A DNA stretch of 64,000 nt from contig NZ_CP135435.1 of NCBI RefSeq assembly GCF_032341175.1, positions 1,922,001 to 1,986,000 of the forward strand, given 5' to 3'. Shown in pieces: positions 46,062 to 56,088 of the stretch. The position numbers and the translations under genes were made by a program. The stretch is from Bacillus sp. DTU_2020_1000418_1_SI_GHA_SEK_038. Its GTDB lineage: Bacteria; Bacillota; Bacilli; Bacillales; Cytobacillaceae. Position 1 is the first letter of the stretch, and each line of letters begins with the position of its first letter. Under the pieces are notes generated by a model, which saw only the letters and a list, made by a program, of their open reading frames with translations, made no database searches and was not told the DNA's origin.

Positions 46062-46205
46062 TAAAGTGAAACTTTAATCAGTGGGGGGGGCCTTCATCCC
46101 CCACTGATTGTTAGTTGAACCAATCGGGCCTTTACAGGCTGTTGATCCTCCACTTTAGAAATTTTTGTTTTTACTCAACTTCTTGCAGTAAGGATCTTAC
46201 AGCCC
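46062..46205. repeat. Structured, repeat-like intergenic element between korB and miaB
   Basis: An outer pairing TAAAGTG (46062-46068) / CACTTTA (46151-46157) encloses two hairpins: a perfect 12-bp hairpin AATCAGTGGGGG (46076-46087) / CCCCCACTGATT (46098-46109), and GCCT/AGGC (46128-46139). As an alternative, AGGCTGTTGATCC (46136-46148) can pair with GGATCTTACAGCCC near 46192-46205. No ORF is present. It resembles a family of intergenic repeats seen in Bacillaceae. The 499-base gap otherwise holds only the korB terminator and the miaB promoter. Confidence 0.65.
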
Positions 46206-46296
46206 GTTAATCTGCGATAAATATTTGTGAATAGTTTTTATCATTTACATAATAGAATCTTGGGAAGAAGTTAATGGCTTCAAATCAGTATATCTA

Positions 46297-46325
46297 TTGT
46301 TTTAAGAGCCTAAAAGCATTATACT
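46297..46325 (+). promoter_or_regulatory. Sigma-A promoter of miaB-ricA
   Basis: -35 TTGTTT (46297-46302), 17-base spacer, -10 TATACT (46320-46325). Leader of about 105 bases to miaB. Confidence 0.7.
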
Positions 46326-46436
46326 ATACTAATGTGAATTGCTTTAAATTTACCATTGCTCAACCTAACCTTATTAAAATACATGATAAAAACATAACTC
46401 TCTTAAACCCGGATATGTTAGAAAGGGGATTAAAAT

Positions 46437-47981
46437 ATGAATGAAAAGCAAAGACTTGAAGGTCAACAAGTGAAAGCAGCCGATCCTTCGGACAAAAAAT
46501 CCGAAAAGGATTATAGTAAATACTTTGAGACCGTGTTTACAACGCCATCCTTGAAGGATGCCAAAAAACGTGGAAAAGAAGAAGTAAAATATCATAAAGA
46601 TTTTGATATTCCGGAAGAATTTCATGGAATGGGACAGGGCCGAAAGTTCTATATCCGCACATATGGCTGCCAAATGAATGAACATGATACAGAAGTCATG
46701 GCGGGGATCTTTATGGGGCTTGGCTATGAACCAACTGATTCTGTGGAAGATGCCAACGTCATTCTCTTAAATACATGTGCCATTCGCGAAAACGCTGAAA
46801 ATAAAGTGTTTGGTGAACTTGGACACTTAAAGCATTTGAAAAAAGAAAAACCTGACTTGCTTTTAGGTGTTTGCGGCTGTATGTCCCAAGAGGAGTCTGT
46901 CGTAAACAAAATTCTTAAAACCTATAATCAAGTCGATATGATTTTCGGAACACATAATATTCACCGTCTTCCTAACATCCTGAAGGAAGCATATATGTCA
47001 AAAGAAATGGTCATTGAAGTATGGTCAAAAGAGGGAGATGTCATCGAAAATCTTCCTAAAGTACGCCGCGGCAATATTAAAGCTTGGGTTAATATTATGT
47101 ATGGCTGTGATAAGTTCTGCACTTATTGTATTGTACCATTTACACGGGGGAAAGAGCGAAGCCGCCGACCAGAGGACATTATTCAAGAAGTTAGACAATT
47201 AGCGGCACAAGGCTATCAAGAAATTACCCTGCTTGGACAAAATGTTAATGCTTACGGGAAAGACTTTGAAGATATTAAATACGGTCTTGGAGATCTAATG
47301 GATGAGATTCGTAAAATTGACATCCCGCGTGTTCGGTTTACGACAAGTCATCCGCGAGATTTTGATGACCATCTTATTGAGGTCTTGGCAAAAGGCGGAA
47401 ATCTCGTAGAACATATTCACTTGCCTGTTCAATCTGGTTCAACAGAAGTGCTTAAAATCATGGCTCGTAAATACTCAAGAGAGCATTATTTAGAGCTTAT
47501 TCGAAAAATAAAAGCGGCAATCCCTAATGCAACATTCACTACTGACATTATTGTTGGGTATCCGAATGAAACAGAAGAGCAGTTCCAAGAAACGCTCTCC
47601 TTATATCGGGAAGTAGGGTATGAAGCAGCCTATACCTTTATCTATTCCCCTCGTGAAGGCACACCTGCAGCAAAAATGCAGGATAATGTTCCAATGGAAG
47701 TCAAGAAAGAACGTTTACAGCGTTTGAATGCATTAGTTAATGAACTTTCTGCTGAAGCAATGAAGAAGTATCAAGGCCAAACGGTAGAGGTATTAGTGGA
47801 AGGTGAAAGTAAAAATAATCCAGATGTGTTAGCTGGCTATACGAGAAAAAATAAGCTAGTTAATTTTATTGGTCCAAAATCAGCAATTGGTAAAATTGTT
47901 AATGTGAAAATCACAGATGCAAAAACTTGGTCATTAAACGGAGAAATGGTTGAAGAACTAGATGCGGTAGAGGTGGAGTAA
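46437..47981 (+). CDS. miaB: tRNA-2-methylthio-N6-dimethylallyladenosine synthase MiaB
   Basis: Radical-SAM methylthiotransferase that adds a methylthio group to i6A37 of tRNA, acting after MiaA (also in this window). The 514 residues start with a polar extension of about 65 residues. The MTTase N-domain cysteines are C78 (YGCQMNEHD), C114 (NTCAIRE) and C148 (CGCMSQ). The radical-SAM CxxxCxxC is C224/C228/C231 (GCDKFCTYC), and a TRAM domain ends the protein. The ATG has AAAGGGG. It forms a transcript with ricA, which starts one base after its stop. Confidence 0.97.
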   Translation: MNEKQRLEGQQVKAADPSDKKSEKDYSKYFETVFTTPSLKDAKKRGKEEVKYHKDFDIPEEFHGMGQGRKFYIRTYGCQMNEHDTEVMAGIFMGLGYEPTDSVEDANVILLNTCAIRENAENKVFGELGHLKHLKKEKPDLLLGVCGCMSQEESVVNKILKTYNQVDMIFGTHNIHRLPNILKEAYMSKEMVIEVWSKEGDVIENLPKVRRGNIKAWVNIMYGCDKFCTYCIVPFTRGKERSRRPEDIIQEVRQLAAQGYQEITLLGQNVNAYGKDFEDIKYGLGDLMDEIRKIDIPRVRFTTSHPRDFDDHLIEVLAKGGNLVEHIHLPVQSGSTEVLKIMARKYSREHYLELIRKIKAAIPNATFTTDIIVGYPNETEEQFQETLSLYREVGYEAAYTFIYSPREGTPAAKMQDNVPMEVKKERLQRLNALVNELSAEAMKKYQGQTVEVLVEGESKNNPDVLAGYTRKNKLVNFIGPKSAIGKIVNVKITDAKTWSLNGEMVEELDAVEVE

Positions 47982-47982
47982 G

Positions 47983-48414
47983 ATGGGGAAATACACAAAG
48001 GATGACATTATAGCAAGAGCAAAAGAGCTTGCACAAATGATTGCAGAAACGGAAGAGGTTGACTTTTTTAAACGTGCTGAAGCCCAAATTCATGAAAATG
48101 CTAAGGTTAAGGCAACAATTTCCAATATTAAAGGTTTGCAAAAGCAAGCCGTTAATTTGCAGCATTTCGGCAAAATGGAAGCATTAAAAAAGACTGAGGA
48201 TAAAATTGAATCCTTACAGAACGAGCTGGATGAAATTCCTGTCGTGCAGGAGTTTAAGCAATCACAAATTGATGTAAATGAACTCCTTCAGCTAGTTGCA
48301 TCAGTCATTTCTAATACTGTCACAGACGAGATCATTTTGACAACTGGCGGTGACCTTCTAAGCGGAGAAACAGGTGCTCAAATTAAAAATAGCGACTGTT
48401 CACACCATCATTAA
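47983..48414 (+). CDS. ricA: RicA (YmcA), RNase Y regulator of the YlbF/YmcA family
   Basis: 143-residue helical protein of the YlbF/YmcA family. In B. subtilis RicA, YlbF and YaaT form the Y-complex that directs RNase Y and affects sporulation, competence and biofilm. Visible are the helical core (LAQMIAETEEVDFFKRAEAQIHENAKVKATISNIKGLQKQAVNLQHFGKMEALKKTEDKIESLQNELDEIPVVQEFKQSQIDVNELLQLVASVISNTVTDEIIL). The tail ends in CSHHH, which could take part in metal or cluster binding. Start one base after miaB, with GAGGTGGAG upstream. rny lies about 8 kb upstream. Confidence 0.94.
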   Translation: MGKYTKDDIIARAKELAQMIAETEEVDFFKRAEAQIHENAKVKATISNIKGLQKQAVNLQHFGKMEALKKTEDKIESLQNELDEIPVVQEFKQSQIDVNELLQLVASVISNTVTDEIILTTGGDLLSGETGAQIKNSDCSHHH

Positions 48415-48425
48415 TAATACAAGAG

Positions 48426-48466
48426 CCCCTTTTGGATCATTTTCCGAAAGGGGTTTATTTTTTTTG
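48426..48466 (+). terminator. Intrinsic terminator after ricA
   Basis: CCCCTTTTGG (48426-48435) pairs with CCGAAAGGGG (48444-48453) with one T-G pair, then TTTATTTTTTTT. Confidence 0.9.
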
Positions 48467-48566
48467 TTAAATCTTATGAATTACTATTGTGGGCACACTC
48501 CTAGAGAAAAAGCATATTATGAATTATGCCAATACTTTTACTCAAACATTCATCAATAAATATCGC

Positions 48567-48594
48567 ACACTAGTCTAATATCCCGCATAGGATG
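48567..48594 (+). promoter_or_regulatory. Candidate sigma-K promoter of cotE
   Basis: ACA (48567-48569), 16 bases, then CATAGGATG (48586-48594). The nine-base -10 block and the spacing are the same as upstream of dpaA. cotE is transcribed by mother-cell sigma factors in B. subtilis (sigma-E and sigma-K). Confidence 0.6.
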
Positions 48595-48625
48595 AAGTGA
48601 AAATGAATGAGGAGGTTCGCTCGCA

Positions 48626-49174
48626 ATGGGAGAATACAGAGAGATTATAACCAAGGCGGTCGTAGCGAAAGGACGTAAATTTACTCAATCCAATCATACG
48701 ATTAGCCCTAAACATCATCCATCAAGCATTCTAGGCTGTTGGATCATAAACCATAAGTACGATGCGAAAAAGGTCGGGAAAACAGTCGAAGTTTGCGGCA
48801 AATATGACATTAACGTTTGGTATTCCTTTGATAATAATACAAGAACAGAAGTTGTTACTGAACGTGTCGAATATACAGATGTCATAAAACTTAAATACCG
48901 TGACCCGGATAGTTTAGATGACCAAGAAGTAATCGCACGCGTATTACAGCAGCCTAACTGTACTGAAGCTGTCATTTCACCAAATGGAAATAGAATCATT
49001 GTCCATGTTGAAAGAGAATTTCTCGTTGAAGTGATCGGTGAAACAAAGGTTTGTGTTGCTATCCATCAAGGAAAATGCGATTGTGAAGATGACGATGCAT
49101 GGGGACTGGACGTCGAAGACGAAGAGTTTGAAGATTTAAATCCAGATTTCTTAGTTGGAGATGAAGAGGAATAA
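48626..49174 (+). CDS. cotE: Outer spore coat morphogenetic protein CotE
   Basis: Organises assembly of the outer spore coat in the mother cell. The 182 residues match the family: [26 protein letters not shown], the central [54 protein letters not shown], and a very acidic C-terminus ([32 protein letters not shown]) that binds client coat proteins. GAGGAGG precedes the ATG. A sigma-K-like promoter is upstream and a terminator downstream, so it is a single gene, as in B. subtilis, between ricA and the mutS region. Confidence 0.98.
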   Translation: MGEYREIITKAVVAKGRKFTQSNHTISPKHHPSSILGCWIINHKYDAKKVGKTVEVCGKYDINVWYSFDNNTRTEVVTERVEYTDVIKLKYRDPDSLDDQEVIARVLQQPNCTEAVISPNGNRIIVHVEREFLVEVIGETKVCVAIHQGKCDCEDDDAWGLDVEDEEFEDLNPDFLVGDEEE

Positions 49175-49179
49175 AAGTT

Positions 49180-49214
49180 AACTAGGAGGTTTTGCTCCTA
49201 GTTTTTCTTTTTTT
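49180..49214 (+). terminator. Intrinsic terminator after cotE
   Basis: AACTAGGAG (49180-49188) pairs perfectly with CTCCTAGTT (49195-49203), followed by TTTCTTTTTTT. Confidence 0.92.
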
Positions 49215-49284
49215 AAAAAGAATATATGTTTAAATATTCAAACTTGTTATATAATGAATAAAAATTTAAAAGGAGGTAGAACAA

Positions 49285-49911
49285 ATGGAGAATTATTGGC
49301 TTTTTGTCTTTATGTGTATAATGCTAATTATTTTGCCAGGGCCTGATACAGCCATTATTACTAGAAATACAATTTCAAAACGAAAAGCTGCAGGAATGAA
49401 AACTACATTTGGAACTCTTACTGCTCTGCTCATTCATACCCTAGCAGCTGTATTTGGTTTGTCTGCTCTAATTGTAAAGTCAGCTTTTCTATTTTCAATT
49501 TTAAAATATGTTGGTGCCATTTATTTAATCTATCTTGGCTGTAAATCAATCCTATATATTCTGAAAAAGCATCCTCAGACAAGTCAAGATTTAAATCAAG
49601 CTGAAAAATATAAAAATGCATCTTACTACCGTCAGGGTTTCCTAACTAATCTTCTAAATCCTAAGGTTGCTGTATTCTTTTTGACTTTTTTGCCTCAATT
49701 TGCAGGTAAAGGGGATAATGCTTTTTTTGAATTTTTAGCTTTGGGCTTAACCTATACAGTCTTAACACTGCTATGGTTTATTTTCTATATATACTTAATC
49801 AATTATATTAGTGAATTTATGAAAAAGCCTTCTACTATGAAGGCGGTAGAGGGGTTAACAGGAGGCATTCTTATACTTTTTGGCATAAAGCTTGCTTTGG
49901 AAAAAAACTAA
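49285..49911 (+). CDS. LysE/RhtB-family amino-acid exporter
   Basis: 208-residue membrane protein with six hydrophobic segments. The family signature near the N-terminus is visible: LPGPDTAIITRNTISKRKAAGMKTTFGTLTALLIHTLAAVFGLSALI. GAIYLIYLGCKSIL and the FLTNLLNPKVAVFFLTFLPQF block in the middle are also typical. AAAGGAGG precedes the ATG. It is flanked by the cotE and mutS-side terminators, so it is its own unit. B. subtilis has no such gene between cotE and mutS, so this is a lineage-specific insertion. Substrate unknown; amino acids or their analogues are typical of the family. Confidence 0.9.
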   Translation: MENYWLFVFMCIMLIILPGPDTAIITRNTISKRKAAGMKTTFGTLTALLIHTLAAVFGLSALIVKSAFLFSILKYVGAIYLIYLGCKSILYILKKHPQTSQDLNQAEKYKNASYYRQGFLTNLLNPKVAVFFLTFLPQFAGKGDNAFFEFLALGLTYTVLTLLWFIFYIYLINYISEFMKKPSTMKAVEGLTGGILILFGIKLALEKN

Positions 49912-49944
49912 TTTGTCATGTTCTTAGTATCTATGTTTCTAGTA

Positions 49945-49987
49945 AATGCAGCGATCTTTCAAAAGGGTTGCTGCATTATTATTTTTG
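49945..49987 (+). terminator. Intrinsic terminator after the LysE-type gene
   Basis: AATGCAGC (49945-49952) pairs with GCTGCATT (49970-49977), followed by ATTATTTTTG. Confidence 0.78.
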
Positions 49988-50012
49988 TCAGAACATTCAT
50001 TTTAGATGATTA

Positions 50013-50021
50013 TGTTATAAT
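50013..50021 (+). promoter_or_regulatory. Extended -10 promoter of mutS-mutL
   Basis: TGTTATAAT (50013-50021) is a consensus TGnTATAAT extended -10. No good -35 is seen 17 bases upstream, as is common for this class. The leader to the mutS ATG at 50095 is about 65 bases. Confidence 0.6.
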
Positions 50022-50094
50022 GAGGATATCATTTTCAGCCGAAGCTGCTGAGAAAAATAATCATATTGATATAAATGTTACTATGGAGGATACT

Positions 50095-52695
50095 ATGGCT
50101 GGTTATACGCCTATGATACAGCAATACTTAAGTGTAAAGGCAGATTACAAAGATGCCTTTTTATTTTTTCGCCTTGGCGATTTTTATGAGATGTTTTTTG
50201 AGGATGCAATAAAAGCTTCACAGGAACTCGAAATAACGTTAACGAGCAGGGAGGGGGGCACGGAGGAGCGGATTCCGATGTGCGGTGTACCCTATCATTC
50301 TGCTCCTGGCTATGTTGAACAATTAATAGAGAAGGGGTATAAAGTAGCGATTTGTGAGCAAACGGAAGACCCGAAACAAGCAAAGGGTGTGGTGAAAAGA
50401 GAGGTCGTTCAGCTGATTACCCCCGGGACGATGATGGAGGGCAAAGGCCTTCATGAAAAAGAAAATAATTATTTAGCTTCTATTTCACATTTTGATGATA
50501 GTTCTTTCGGATTTGCCTTTAATGATCTTTCTACTGGAGAAACGAAGGTTACCCTTTTGACTTCTGGCTTTGATGAAGTGTTAAATGAAATTTCACTTTT
50601 AGGTGCGAAGGAAGTTGTTATTTCTTCCGGCTTTAACGAGGAATGGCAGCAGAAAATGAAAGAACGGACAGAAATGACCTTTTCCATTGAAGACGATCAT
50701 ATTCAAAAGGATCATTACCAACATTTACTTGAAGAAATTAATCAGGACAAGTTTCACCAAACCGTTTCCAGACTGTTTAACTATCTATATCGAACACAAA
50801 AGAGAAGCTTGGACCATCTTCAGAAAGTTACAATCTATCGAACACATCAGTATATGAAAATCGATTATTTCTCAAAGCGGAATCTAGAGCTAACTGAAAC
50901 GATACGTTCCAAAGGGAAAAAGGGATCTTTGCTATGGCTTCTAGATGAAACACAGACAGCCATGGGCGGCAGATTATTAAAACAATGGATCGATCGTCCG
51001 CTTGTGAATGAGCAGGAAATTATTCGCCGCCAGAATCTAGTTGAAACATTTAAAACCTCATACTTTGAAAGGGAAGAACTAAGGGAGAAGCTAAAGGAGG
51101 TCTATGACCTTGAACGGCTTGCCGGAAGGGTTGCCTTCGGAAATGTGAATGCTCGGGATTTACTCCAGCTCAGACGTTCTTTACTGCAAATTCCTGGAAT
51201 AAAGGACCTGTTATTGAATCTTTCCAGTTCAGAGGCACAGCATTTCTCTAATGGTCTCGATCCTTGTGAGGAGATTGTTGATCTGCTTGATAGGGCAATT
51301 GCAGAAAACCCCCCGCTTTCAGTTAAAGACGGGAATATGATAAAGGATGGGTATAACGATGAACTTGATAAGTTCCGTGATGCTACCCGAAATGGGAAAA
51401 CGTGGATTGCTCAGCTAGAGAAACAGGAGCGGGAGAAGACGGGAATTAAATCTCTTAAGGTGGGTTATAATCGCGTTTTTGGCTACTATATTGAGGTGAC
51501 TAGAGCTAATCTTCACTTATTAAAAGAAGGTCAATACGAGAGGAAACAAACGTTAACAAACGCAGAAAGGTTTATTACGCCAGAGCTAAAAGAAAAAGAG
51601 GCACTGATTCTGCAGGCAGAGGAAAAAAGCGTAGAGCTGGAATATGAGCTTTTCTTAAATCTTCGTGAGCATATAAAGGGATTTATTCCTAGACTTCAGG
51701 CGTTAGCAAAATTAATTAGTGAGCTTGATGTTCTTCAATGCTTTGCAACAGTGAGTGAAGAGAGACATTATGTGAAGCCAATGTTTTCTAAGGAAAACAG
51801 AGTCTTAATCAAGGATGGCAGACATCCAGTCGTTGAAAAAGTGATGAATGCGCAAAGCTATGTACCAAATGATTGTTATATGGATGCTGAAAGTGAAATG
51901 TTCTTAATCACAGGTCCTAATATGTCAGGTAAAAGTACTTATATGAGACAAATTGCCCTAACAGCAATTCTGGCGCAAATTGGCTGTTATGTACCAGCCT
52001 CAGAGGCGGTTTTACCTATTTTTGATCAAGTTTTTACAAGAATTGGTGCAGCGGATGATTTAATCTCGGGTCAAAGTACCTTTATGGTTGAAATGCTTGA
52101 AGCGAAAAATGCCATCATCCATGCAACGCAAAACAGTCTTATTCTCTTTGATGAAATCGGACGCGGAACATCCACATATGATGGAATGGCGTTAGCTCAA
52201 GCGATGATAGAGTATATCCATGATCGAATTGGTGCGAAAACGTTATTTTCTACTCATTATCATGAATTAACAGTCTTGGAAGAAAGTCTTGAAAAATTAA
52301 AAAATGTGCATGTAAGTGCCGTGGAACAAGATGGGAAAGTTGTTTTCCTTCATAAGATTAAAGAAGGAGCAGCGGATAAAAGCTATGGTATTCATGTAGC
52401 ACAGCTTGCTGAATTGCCTGAAGAACTAATTCATAGAGCAAACGAGATCTTAACGGGCTTTGAGCAGAAGGTACCAGTACATGCTGCCGTACCGCCAAAA
52501 AAAGAATTACAAACATCTGCAGAGTCCGATTCCCAGCTATCATTCTTTGACGAGCCCATATTAGTAAAAGAAAACCCTGTCAATTCAAAGGAAAAACAGG
52601 TTCTGGAAAAAGTAAAATCACTAGATATTCTAGATATGACACCAATGCAAGCATTAAATACCCTTTATGAACTTCACAAAAAGCTAAAAATTTAA
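50095..52695 (+). CDS. mutS: DNA mismatch repair protein MutS
   Basis: Mismatch sensor ATPase. From the chosen start it has 866 residues. The mismatch-reading GDFYE is at 28-32 (F30 and E32 are the Phe-x-Glu wedge), followed by connector, lever and clamp domains. Walker [10 protein letters not shown] begins at about 607; [18 protein letters not shown] is Walker B and the following segment, with [17 protein letters not shown] near the C-terminus resembles a DnaN-clamp-binding peptide. The frame is open from 49918, but that would place the start upstream of the promoter -10. GGAGG just before 50095 and the N-terminus [12 protein letters not shown] decide for this ATG. Confidence 0.97.
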   Translation: MAGYTPMIQQYLSVKADYKDAFLFFRLGDFYEMFFEDAIKASQELEITLTSREGGTEERIPMCGVPYHSAPGYVEQLIEKGYKVAICEQTEDPKQAKGVVKREVVQLITPGTMMEGKGLHEKENNYLASISHFDDSSFGFAFNDLSTGETKVTLLTSGFDEVLNEISLLGAKEVVISSGFNEEWQQKMKERTEMTFSIEDDHIQKDHYQHLLEEINQDKFHQTVSRLFNYLYRTQKRSLDHLQKVTIYRTHQYMKIDYFSKRNLELTETIRSKGKKGSLLWLLDETQTAMGGRLLKQWIDRPLVNEQEIIRRQNLVETFKTSYFEREELREKLKEVYDLERLAGRVAFGNVNARDLLQLRRSLLQIPGIKDLLLNLSSSEAQHFSNGLDPCEEIVDLLDRAIAENPPLSVKDGNMIKDGYNDELDKFRDATRNGKTWIAQLEKQEREKTGIKSLKVGYNRVFGYYIEVTRANLHLLKEGQYERKQTLTNAERFITPELKEKEALILQAEEKSVELEYELFLNLREHIKGFIPRLQALAKLISELDVLQCFATVSEERHYVKPMFSKENRVLIKDGRHPVVEKVMNAQSYVPNDCYMDAESEMFLITGPNMSGKSTYMRQIALTAILAQIGCYVPASEAVLPIFDQVFTRIGAADDLISGQSTFMVEMLEAKNAIIHATQNSLILFDEIGRGTSTYDGMALAQAMIEYIHDRIGAKTLFSTHYHELTVLEESLEKLKNVHVSAVEQDGKVVFLHKIKEGAADKSYGIHVAQLAELPEELIHRANEILTGFEQKVPVHAAVPPKKELQTSAESDSQLSFFDEPILVKENPVNSKEKQVLEKVKSLDILDMTPMQALNTLYELHKKLKI

Positions 52696-52757
52696 GGGGG
52701 AATTAGCCCCTCGTTACAAATAATAGAGAACTTTCTAAAATGGGGAGGTGAAGCTGA

Positions 52758-54620
52758 GTGGGGAAAATTATTCAGCTCGATGATGCACTTTCAAATAAAA
52801 TAGCAGCAGGCGAGGTTGTGGAGCGTCCAGCATCCGTTGTGAAAGAACTAGTGGAAAATTCAATAGATGCAGGAAGTACAATTATTGAGATTGAAACAGA
52901 GGAAGCAGGATTAGCCAAGATTCGAATCATTGATAATGGGGACGGTATTGCTGAAGAAGATGTGCTTACTGCTTTCCAGCGTCATGCGACAAGTAAAATA
53001 AAGGATGAAAATGACTTATTTCGTATTCGTACACTAGGTTTCCGTGGTGAAGCATTGCCAAGTATTGCTTCTGTTTCAAAAGTCGAAATGAAAACCTCGA
53101 CTGGGGAAACCGGTACAAGAATCGTTGTTGAAGGCGGTAAGCTAGGAGCAGTAGAAAAAGCACCCGCTAGAAAAGGGACAGACTTAGTTGTTTCTGATTT
53201 ATTCTTTAATACACCTGCACGTTTAAAATATATGAAAACCATTCATACCGAGCTTGGTAATATTACAGATGTTGTCAATCGTTTGGCTCTAGCACATCCA
53301 AAGGTATCAATCCGGCTTATTCATAATGATCGAAAGCTGCTTCAAACGAATGGAAACGGAGATGTTCGCCAAGTTTTAGCTGCCATATATGGAATGAACA
53401 TCGTGAAAAAAATGATTCCTATTAAAGCGAGCTCTCTGGATTTTCAAATAAGCGGCTATGCTGCATATCCTGAAGTAACAAGAGCCTCGAGAAATTATAT
53501 TTCAACGATGATAAATGGCAGATTCATTAAGAATTATGCATTAGCGAAGGCAATCCAGGAAGGCTACCATACCCTTCTGCCTATAGGCCGATATCCAATT
53601 GTTTTAATTAATATTAATATGGATCCTTTACTTGTTGATGTCAATGTCCATCCTTCTAAAATGGAAGTCCGATTAAGTAAGGAGCAGGAATTATATGAGC
53701 TTGTCATCAAAACAATTAAAGCTGCCTTTAAGAAGGAAGAGTTGATTCCGGCAGGGTTTACCGAGCCAAAATTAATGCAGCCGAAACAGGAACAGATCTT
53801 TTTGCAACTAGATCATATTCCTGAAAAAAAGGAATTTAAAGAGGAAAGCTTTGTCCACCCAGCTATTTCATCTATTGTTAGGGAAGAAAGTATGAGTACT
53901 GAGATGACTGCAGATGATTCGGAGCCGAAGTCAGAAATAGTCTCAACATATGTTGAACACGATTTCAGCACAAATGAAAAAAGAGCGGAAACCACGGGGA
54001 TTTCGAATATGGAACAAGTGGATCGGCAAGAGCGAACGCGAATTCCACCGTTGTATCCTATTGGACAAATGCACGGAACGTATATTTTCGCTCAAAATGA
54101 AAAGGGATTATTTATCATCGATCAGCACGCAGCTCAAGAGCGGATTAAATATGAATTTTTTAAAGAAAAGGTTGGACAAGTGGCAAGTGAACTACAGGAA
54201 ATGCTCATACCGCTTACCTTTGATTACTCAACAGATGATTATATAAAAATTAATGAATATAAAGGAGAGTTAGAAAAGGTCGGCGTTTTCCTTGAGCCGT
54301 TTGGTCATAACAGCTTTATCATCCGCTCTCATCCGCAATGGCTGCCTAAAGGAGAAGAGAAGGAGATCATCGAGGATATGATTGAGCAGCTCCTGTCTAT
54401 GAAGAGGGTTGATATTAAGAAGCTTAGGGAAGAAGCGGCGATCATGATGAGCTGCAAGGCTTCTATCAAAGCTAACCATCATTTAAGGAATGATGAAATT
54501 CAGGCATTGCTTGATGAATTAAGGCAGACCTCTGACCCCTTCACTTGTCCGCATGGCCGCCCGATCATTATTCATTATTCTACTTATGACATGGAAAAAA
54601 TGTTTAAGCGTGTTATGTGA
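52758..54620 (+). CDS. mutL: DNA mismatch repair protein MutL
   Basis: GHKL ATPase and nicking endonuclease acting after MutS. The 620 residues begin with the ATPase domain: [47 protein letters not shown] variable linker follows, then a C-terminal domain with the endonuclease motif [12 protein letters not shown] (about 455-466, form DQHAx2Ex4E), [11 protein letters not shown] and [10 protein letters not shown]. These are the metal-binding set of the non-methyl-directed MutL proteins. GTG start with GGGGAGGTG upstream. It lies 62 bases after mutS and is probably co-transcribed with it. Confidence 0.97.
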   Translation: MGKIIQLDDALSNKIAAGEVVERPASVVKELVENSIDAGSTIIEIETEEAGLAKIRIIDNGDGIAEEDVLTAFQRHATSKIKDENDLFRIRTLGFRGEALPSIASVSKVEMKTSTGETGTRIVVEGGKLGAVEKAPARKGTDLVVSDLFFNTPARLKYMKTIHTELGNITDVVNRLALAHPKVSIRLIHNDRKLLQTNGNGDVRQVLAAIYGMNIVKKMIPIKASSLDFQISGYAAYPEVTRASRNYISTMINGRFIKNYALAKAIQEGYHTLLPIGRYPIVLININMDPLLVDVNVHPSKMEVRLSKEQELYELVIKTIKAAFKKEELIPAGFTEPKLMQPKQEQIFLQLDHIPEKKEFKEESFVHPAISSIVREESMSTEMTADDSEPKSEIVSTYVEHDFSTNEKRAETTGISNMEQVDRQERTRIPPLYPIGQMHGTYIFAQNEKGLFIIDQHAAQERIKYEFFKEKVGQVASELQEMLIPLTFDYSTDDYIKINEYKGELEKVGVFLEPFGHNSFIIRSHPQWLPKGEEKEIIEDMIEQLLSMKRVDIKKLREEAAIMMSCKASIKANHHLRNDEIQALLDELRQTSDPFTCPHGRPIIIHYSTYDMEKMFKRVM

Positions 54621-54676
54621 CAACTAGATATTCATAAAGATACCGATAATAATATTATGTAAACTAAAATCAAATA

Positions 54677-54710
54677 AAGGGAGCATTTTCCATATGGATA
54701 ATGCTCCCTT
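54677..54710. terminator. Bidirectional terminator between mutL and mreBH
   Basis: AAGGGAGCATTTTCCA and TGGATAATGCTCCCTT (54677-54710) form a long stem with one mismatch. On the minus strand it is followed by TTTATTTGATTTT, suiting the convergent mreBH; on the plus strand by CGTATATATATTT. It can serve both genes. Confidence 0.82.
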
Positions 54711-54721
54711 CGTATATATAT

Positions 54722-55729
54722 TTACTTAATAGCAGTTTGTAATTTTCCTATATATTTCAATGCCTTGCCTGTCCCAATTGCCACAGATTCAAGTGGACTT
54801 GGCGCAAGATGAACTGGAACAGAAATCTCTTTAGAAAGCCATTGCTGCATTCCGTTAATAAGTGCGCCTCCGCCTGATAGAATAACGCCTCTATCTACAA
54901 TATCTCCCGACAATTCAGCAGGACTCTCTTCTAAAGTGGCGCGAATGGCCTCAAGTATGTGAAGCAACGATTCTTTAATAGCATCCCGAATGGCATAGGA
55001 TGATAAAGTAATGGTTTTGGGAAGGCCTGTAACAAGATCCCGTCCGCGAATTTCCATTTGTAACTCTTCGTGGTCTATGAGTGCATAACCTATTTCCATT
55101 TTTACTTTTTCGGCAGTCCGTTCTCCAATTAAAACGTTAAAATCTTTTCGAACATATTGGATAATATCTTCATCCAACCTGTCACCGCCTACTCGGATGG
55201 AATGACAGGCCACAACGCCACCATAGGAAATAATAGCTACTTCTGTCGACCCGCCGCCAATGTCCACTACAACATTGGCTATTGGTTCATCTACAGGCAA
55301 ACCAGCCCCAATCGCCGCTGCTACGGGCTCCTCTATTAAATGAACATGTTTTGCCCCAGCATGACGAACAGCATCATGAATGGCTCTTCTTTCAACACTT
55401 GTAGATCCTGATGGAGTACAAATTACTACATTAGGTTTTCTAATGGCAAAGCCAGCCTTTTTAGTAGCTTTTGCAATTACATAGCGCAGCATTTCAGTAG
55501 TCGTATCATAGTCAGCTATAACACCATCCTTTAATGGGCGAATGGCAATAATTCTTCCGGGTGTTTTCCCGATCATTTCCTTTGCTTCTTTTCCTACAGC
55601 CAACACCTTTTTCGTATTCGCATCAAGCGCTACAACAGAAGGTTCATTAAAAGTGATTCCTTTATTTTTACTATATACTAAGATATTAGCTGTTCCTAAA
55701 TCAATGCCTAATTCAGAAGTTGATATCAT
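54722..55729 (-). CDS. mreBH: MreB-family actin-like protein, MreBH type
   Basis: Actin-like filament protein guiding lateral cell-wall synthesis; the B. subtilis MreBH positions the autolysin LytE. The 335 residues show phosphate-1 [83 protein letters not shown] and [17 protein letters not shown]. Length and sequence fit MreBH better than MreB or Mbl ([16 protein letters not shown]). GGTGGGAG precedes the ATG. It is the only gene of the main block on the minus strand and is absent from this place in B. subtilis, where mreBH maps elsewhere. Confidence 0.93.
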   Translation of the reverse strand: MISTSELGIDLGTANILVYSKNKGITFNEPSVVALDANTKKVLAVGKEAKEMIGKTPGRIIAIRPLKDGVIADYDTTTEMLRYVIAKATKKAGFAIRKPNVVICTPSGSTSVERRAIHDAVRHAGAKHVHLIEEPVAAAIGAGLPVDEPIANVVVDIGGGSTEVAIISYGGVVACHSIRVGGDRLDEDIIQYVRKDFNVLIGERTAEKVKMEIGYALIDHEELQMEIRGRDLVTGLPKTITLSSYAIRDAIKESLLHILEAIRATLEESPAELSGDIVDRGVILSGGGALINGMQQWLSKEISVPVHLAPSPLESVAIGTGKALKYIGKLQTAIK

Positions 55730-56088
55730 TATTTACTCCCACCTAATCTATTACTGAATATCTAATTACTCTCGATATTCTTCTACTAAACTATCATGAT
55801 TAAGGGGGTATCGATTGAATTGTTATGAAATCGTTAATAAATTGTAATGAAACAAGAAAATAAAACCATAAACATGAAAACCTTAGTAGAATAAAATAAG
55901 AATAATGAATAAATGAATGGAATCATGACAATAATGTTTAAATGTGAAAAACGAATCCAACCATTTACATGCATAACCACTGAAAGTAGTTCATGTTTAT
56001 GATACTATAGGGGAACAGCGCCTTTCTTCCTAACGTAAAGAGGTGCTATTGACTAATGTAGTTCAATAAAGGCAGTGTGAACAGATAA
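55730..56088. other. Divergent intergenic region between mreBH and miaA
   Basis: 359 A+T-rich bases with no convincing ORF. On the minus strand ACCCCC (GGGGGT at 55804-55809) resembles the -35 of sigma-I promoters, which control mreBH in B. subtilis, but a matching CGAA -10 at the right spacing is not seen. On the plus strand TGATACTAT (56000-56008) is an extended -10-like sequence that may start miaA. Nothing else is recognised. Confidence 0.4.

Noticed and set aside
48374..48475. Longer frame running from inside ricA across its terminator
   Set aside because: The first half overlaps ricA out of frame and the terminator stem; only the last 27 codons are worth noting.
49918..50094. 59-residue N-terminal extension of MutS
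   Set aside because: Would begin upstream of a terminator hairpin and of the TGTTATAAT promoter element; GGAGG sits just before the ATG at 50095.
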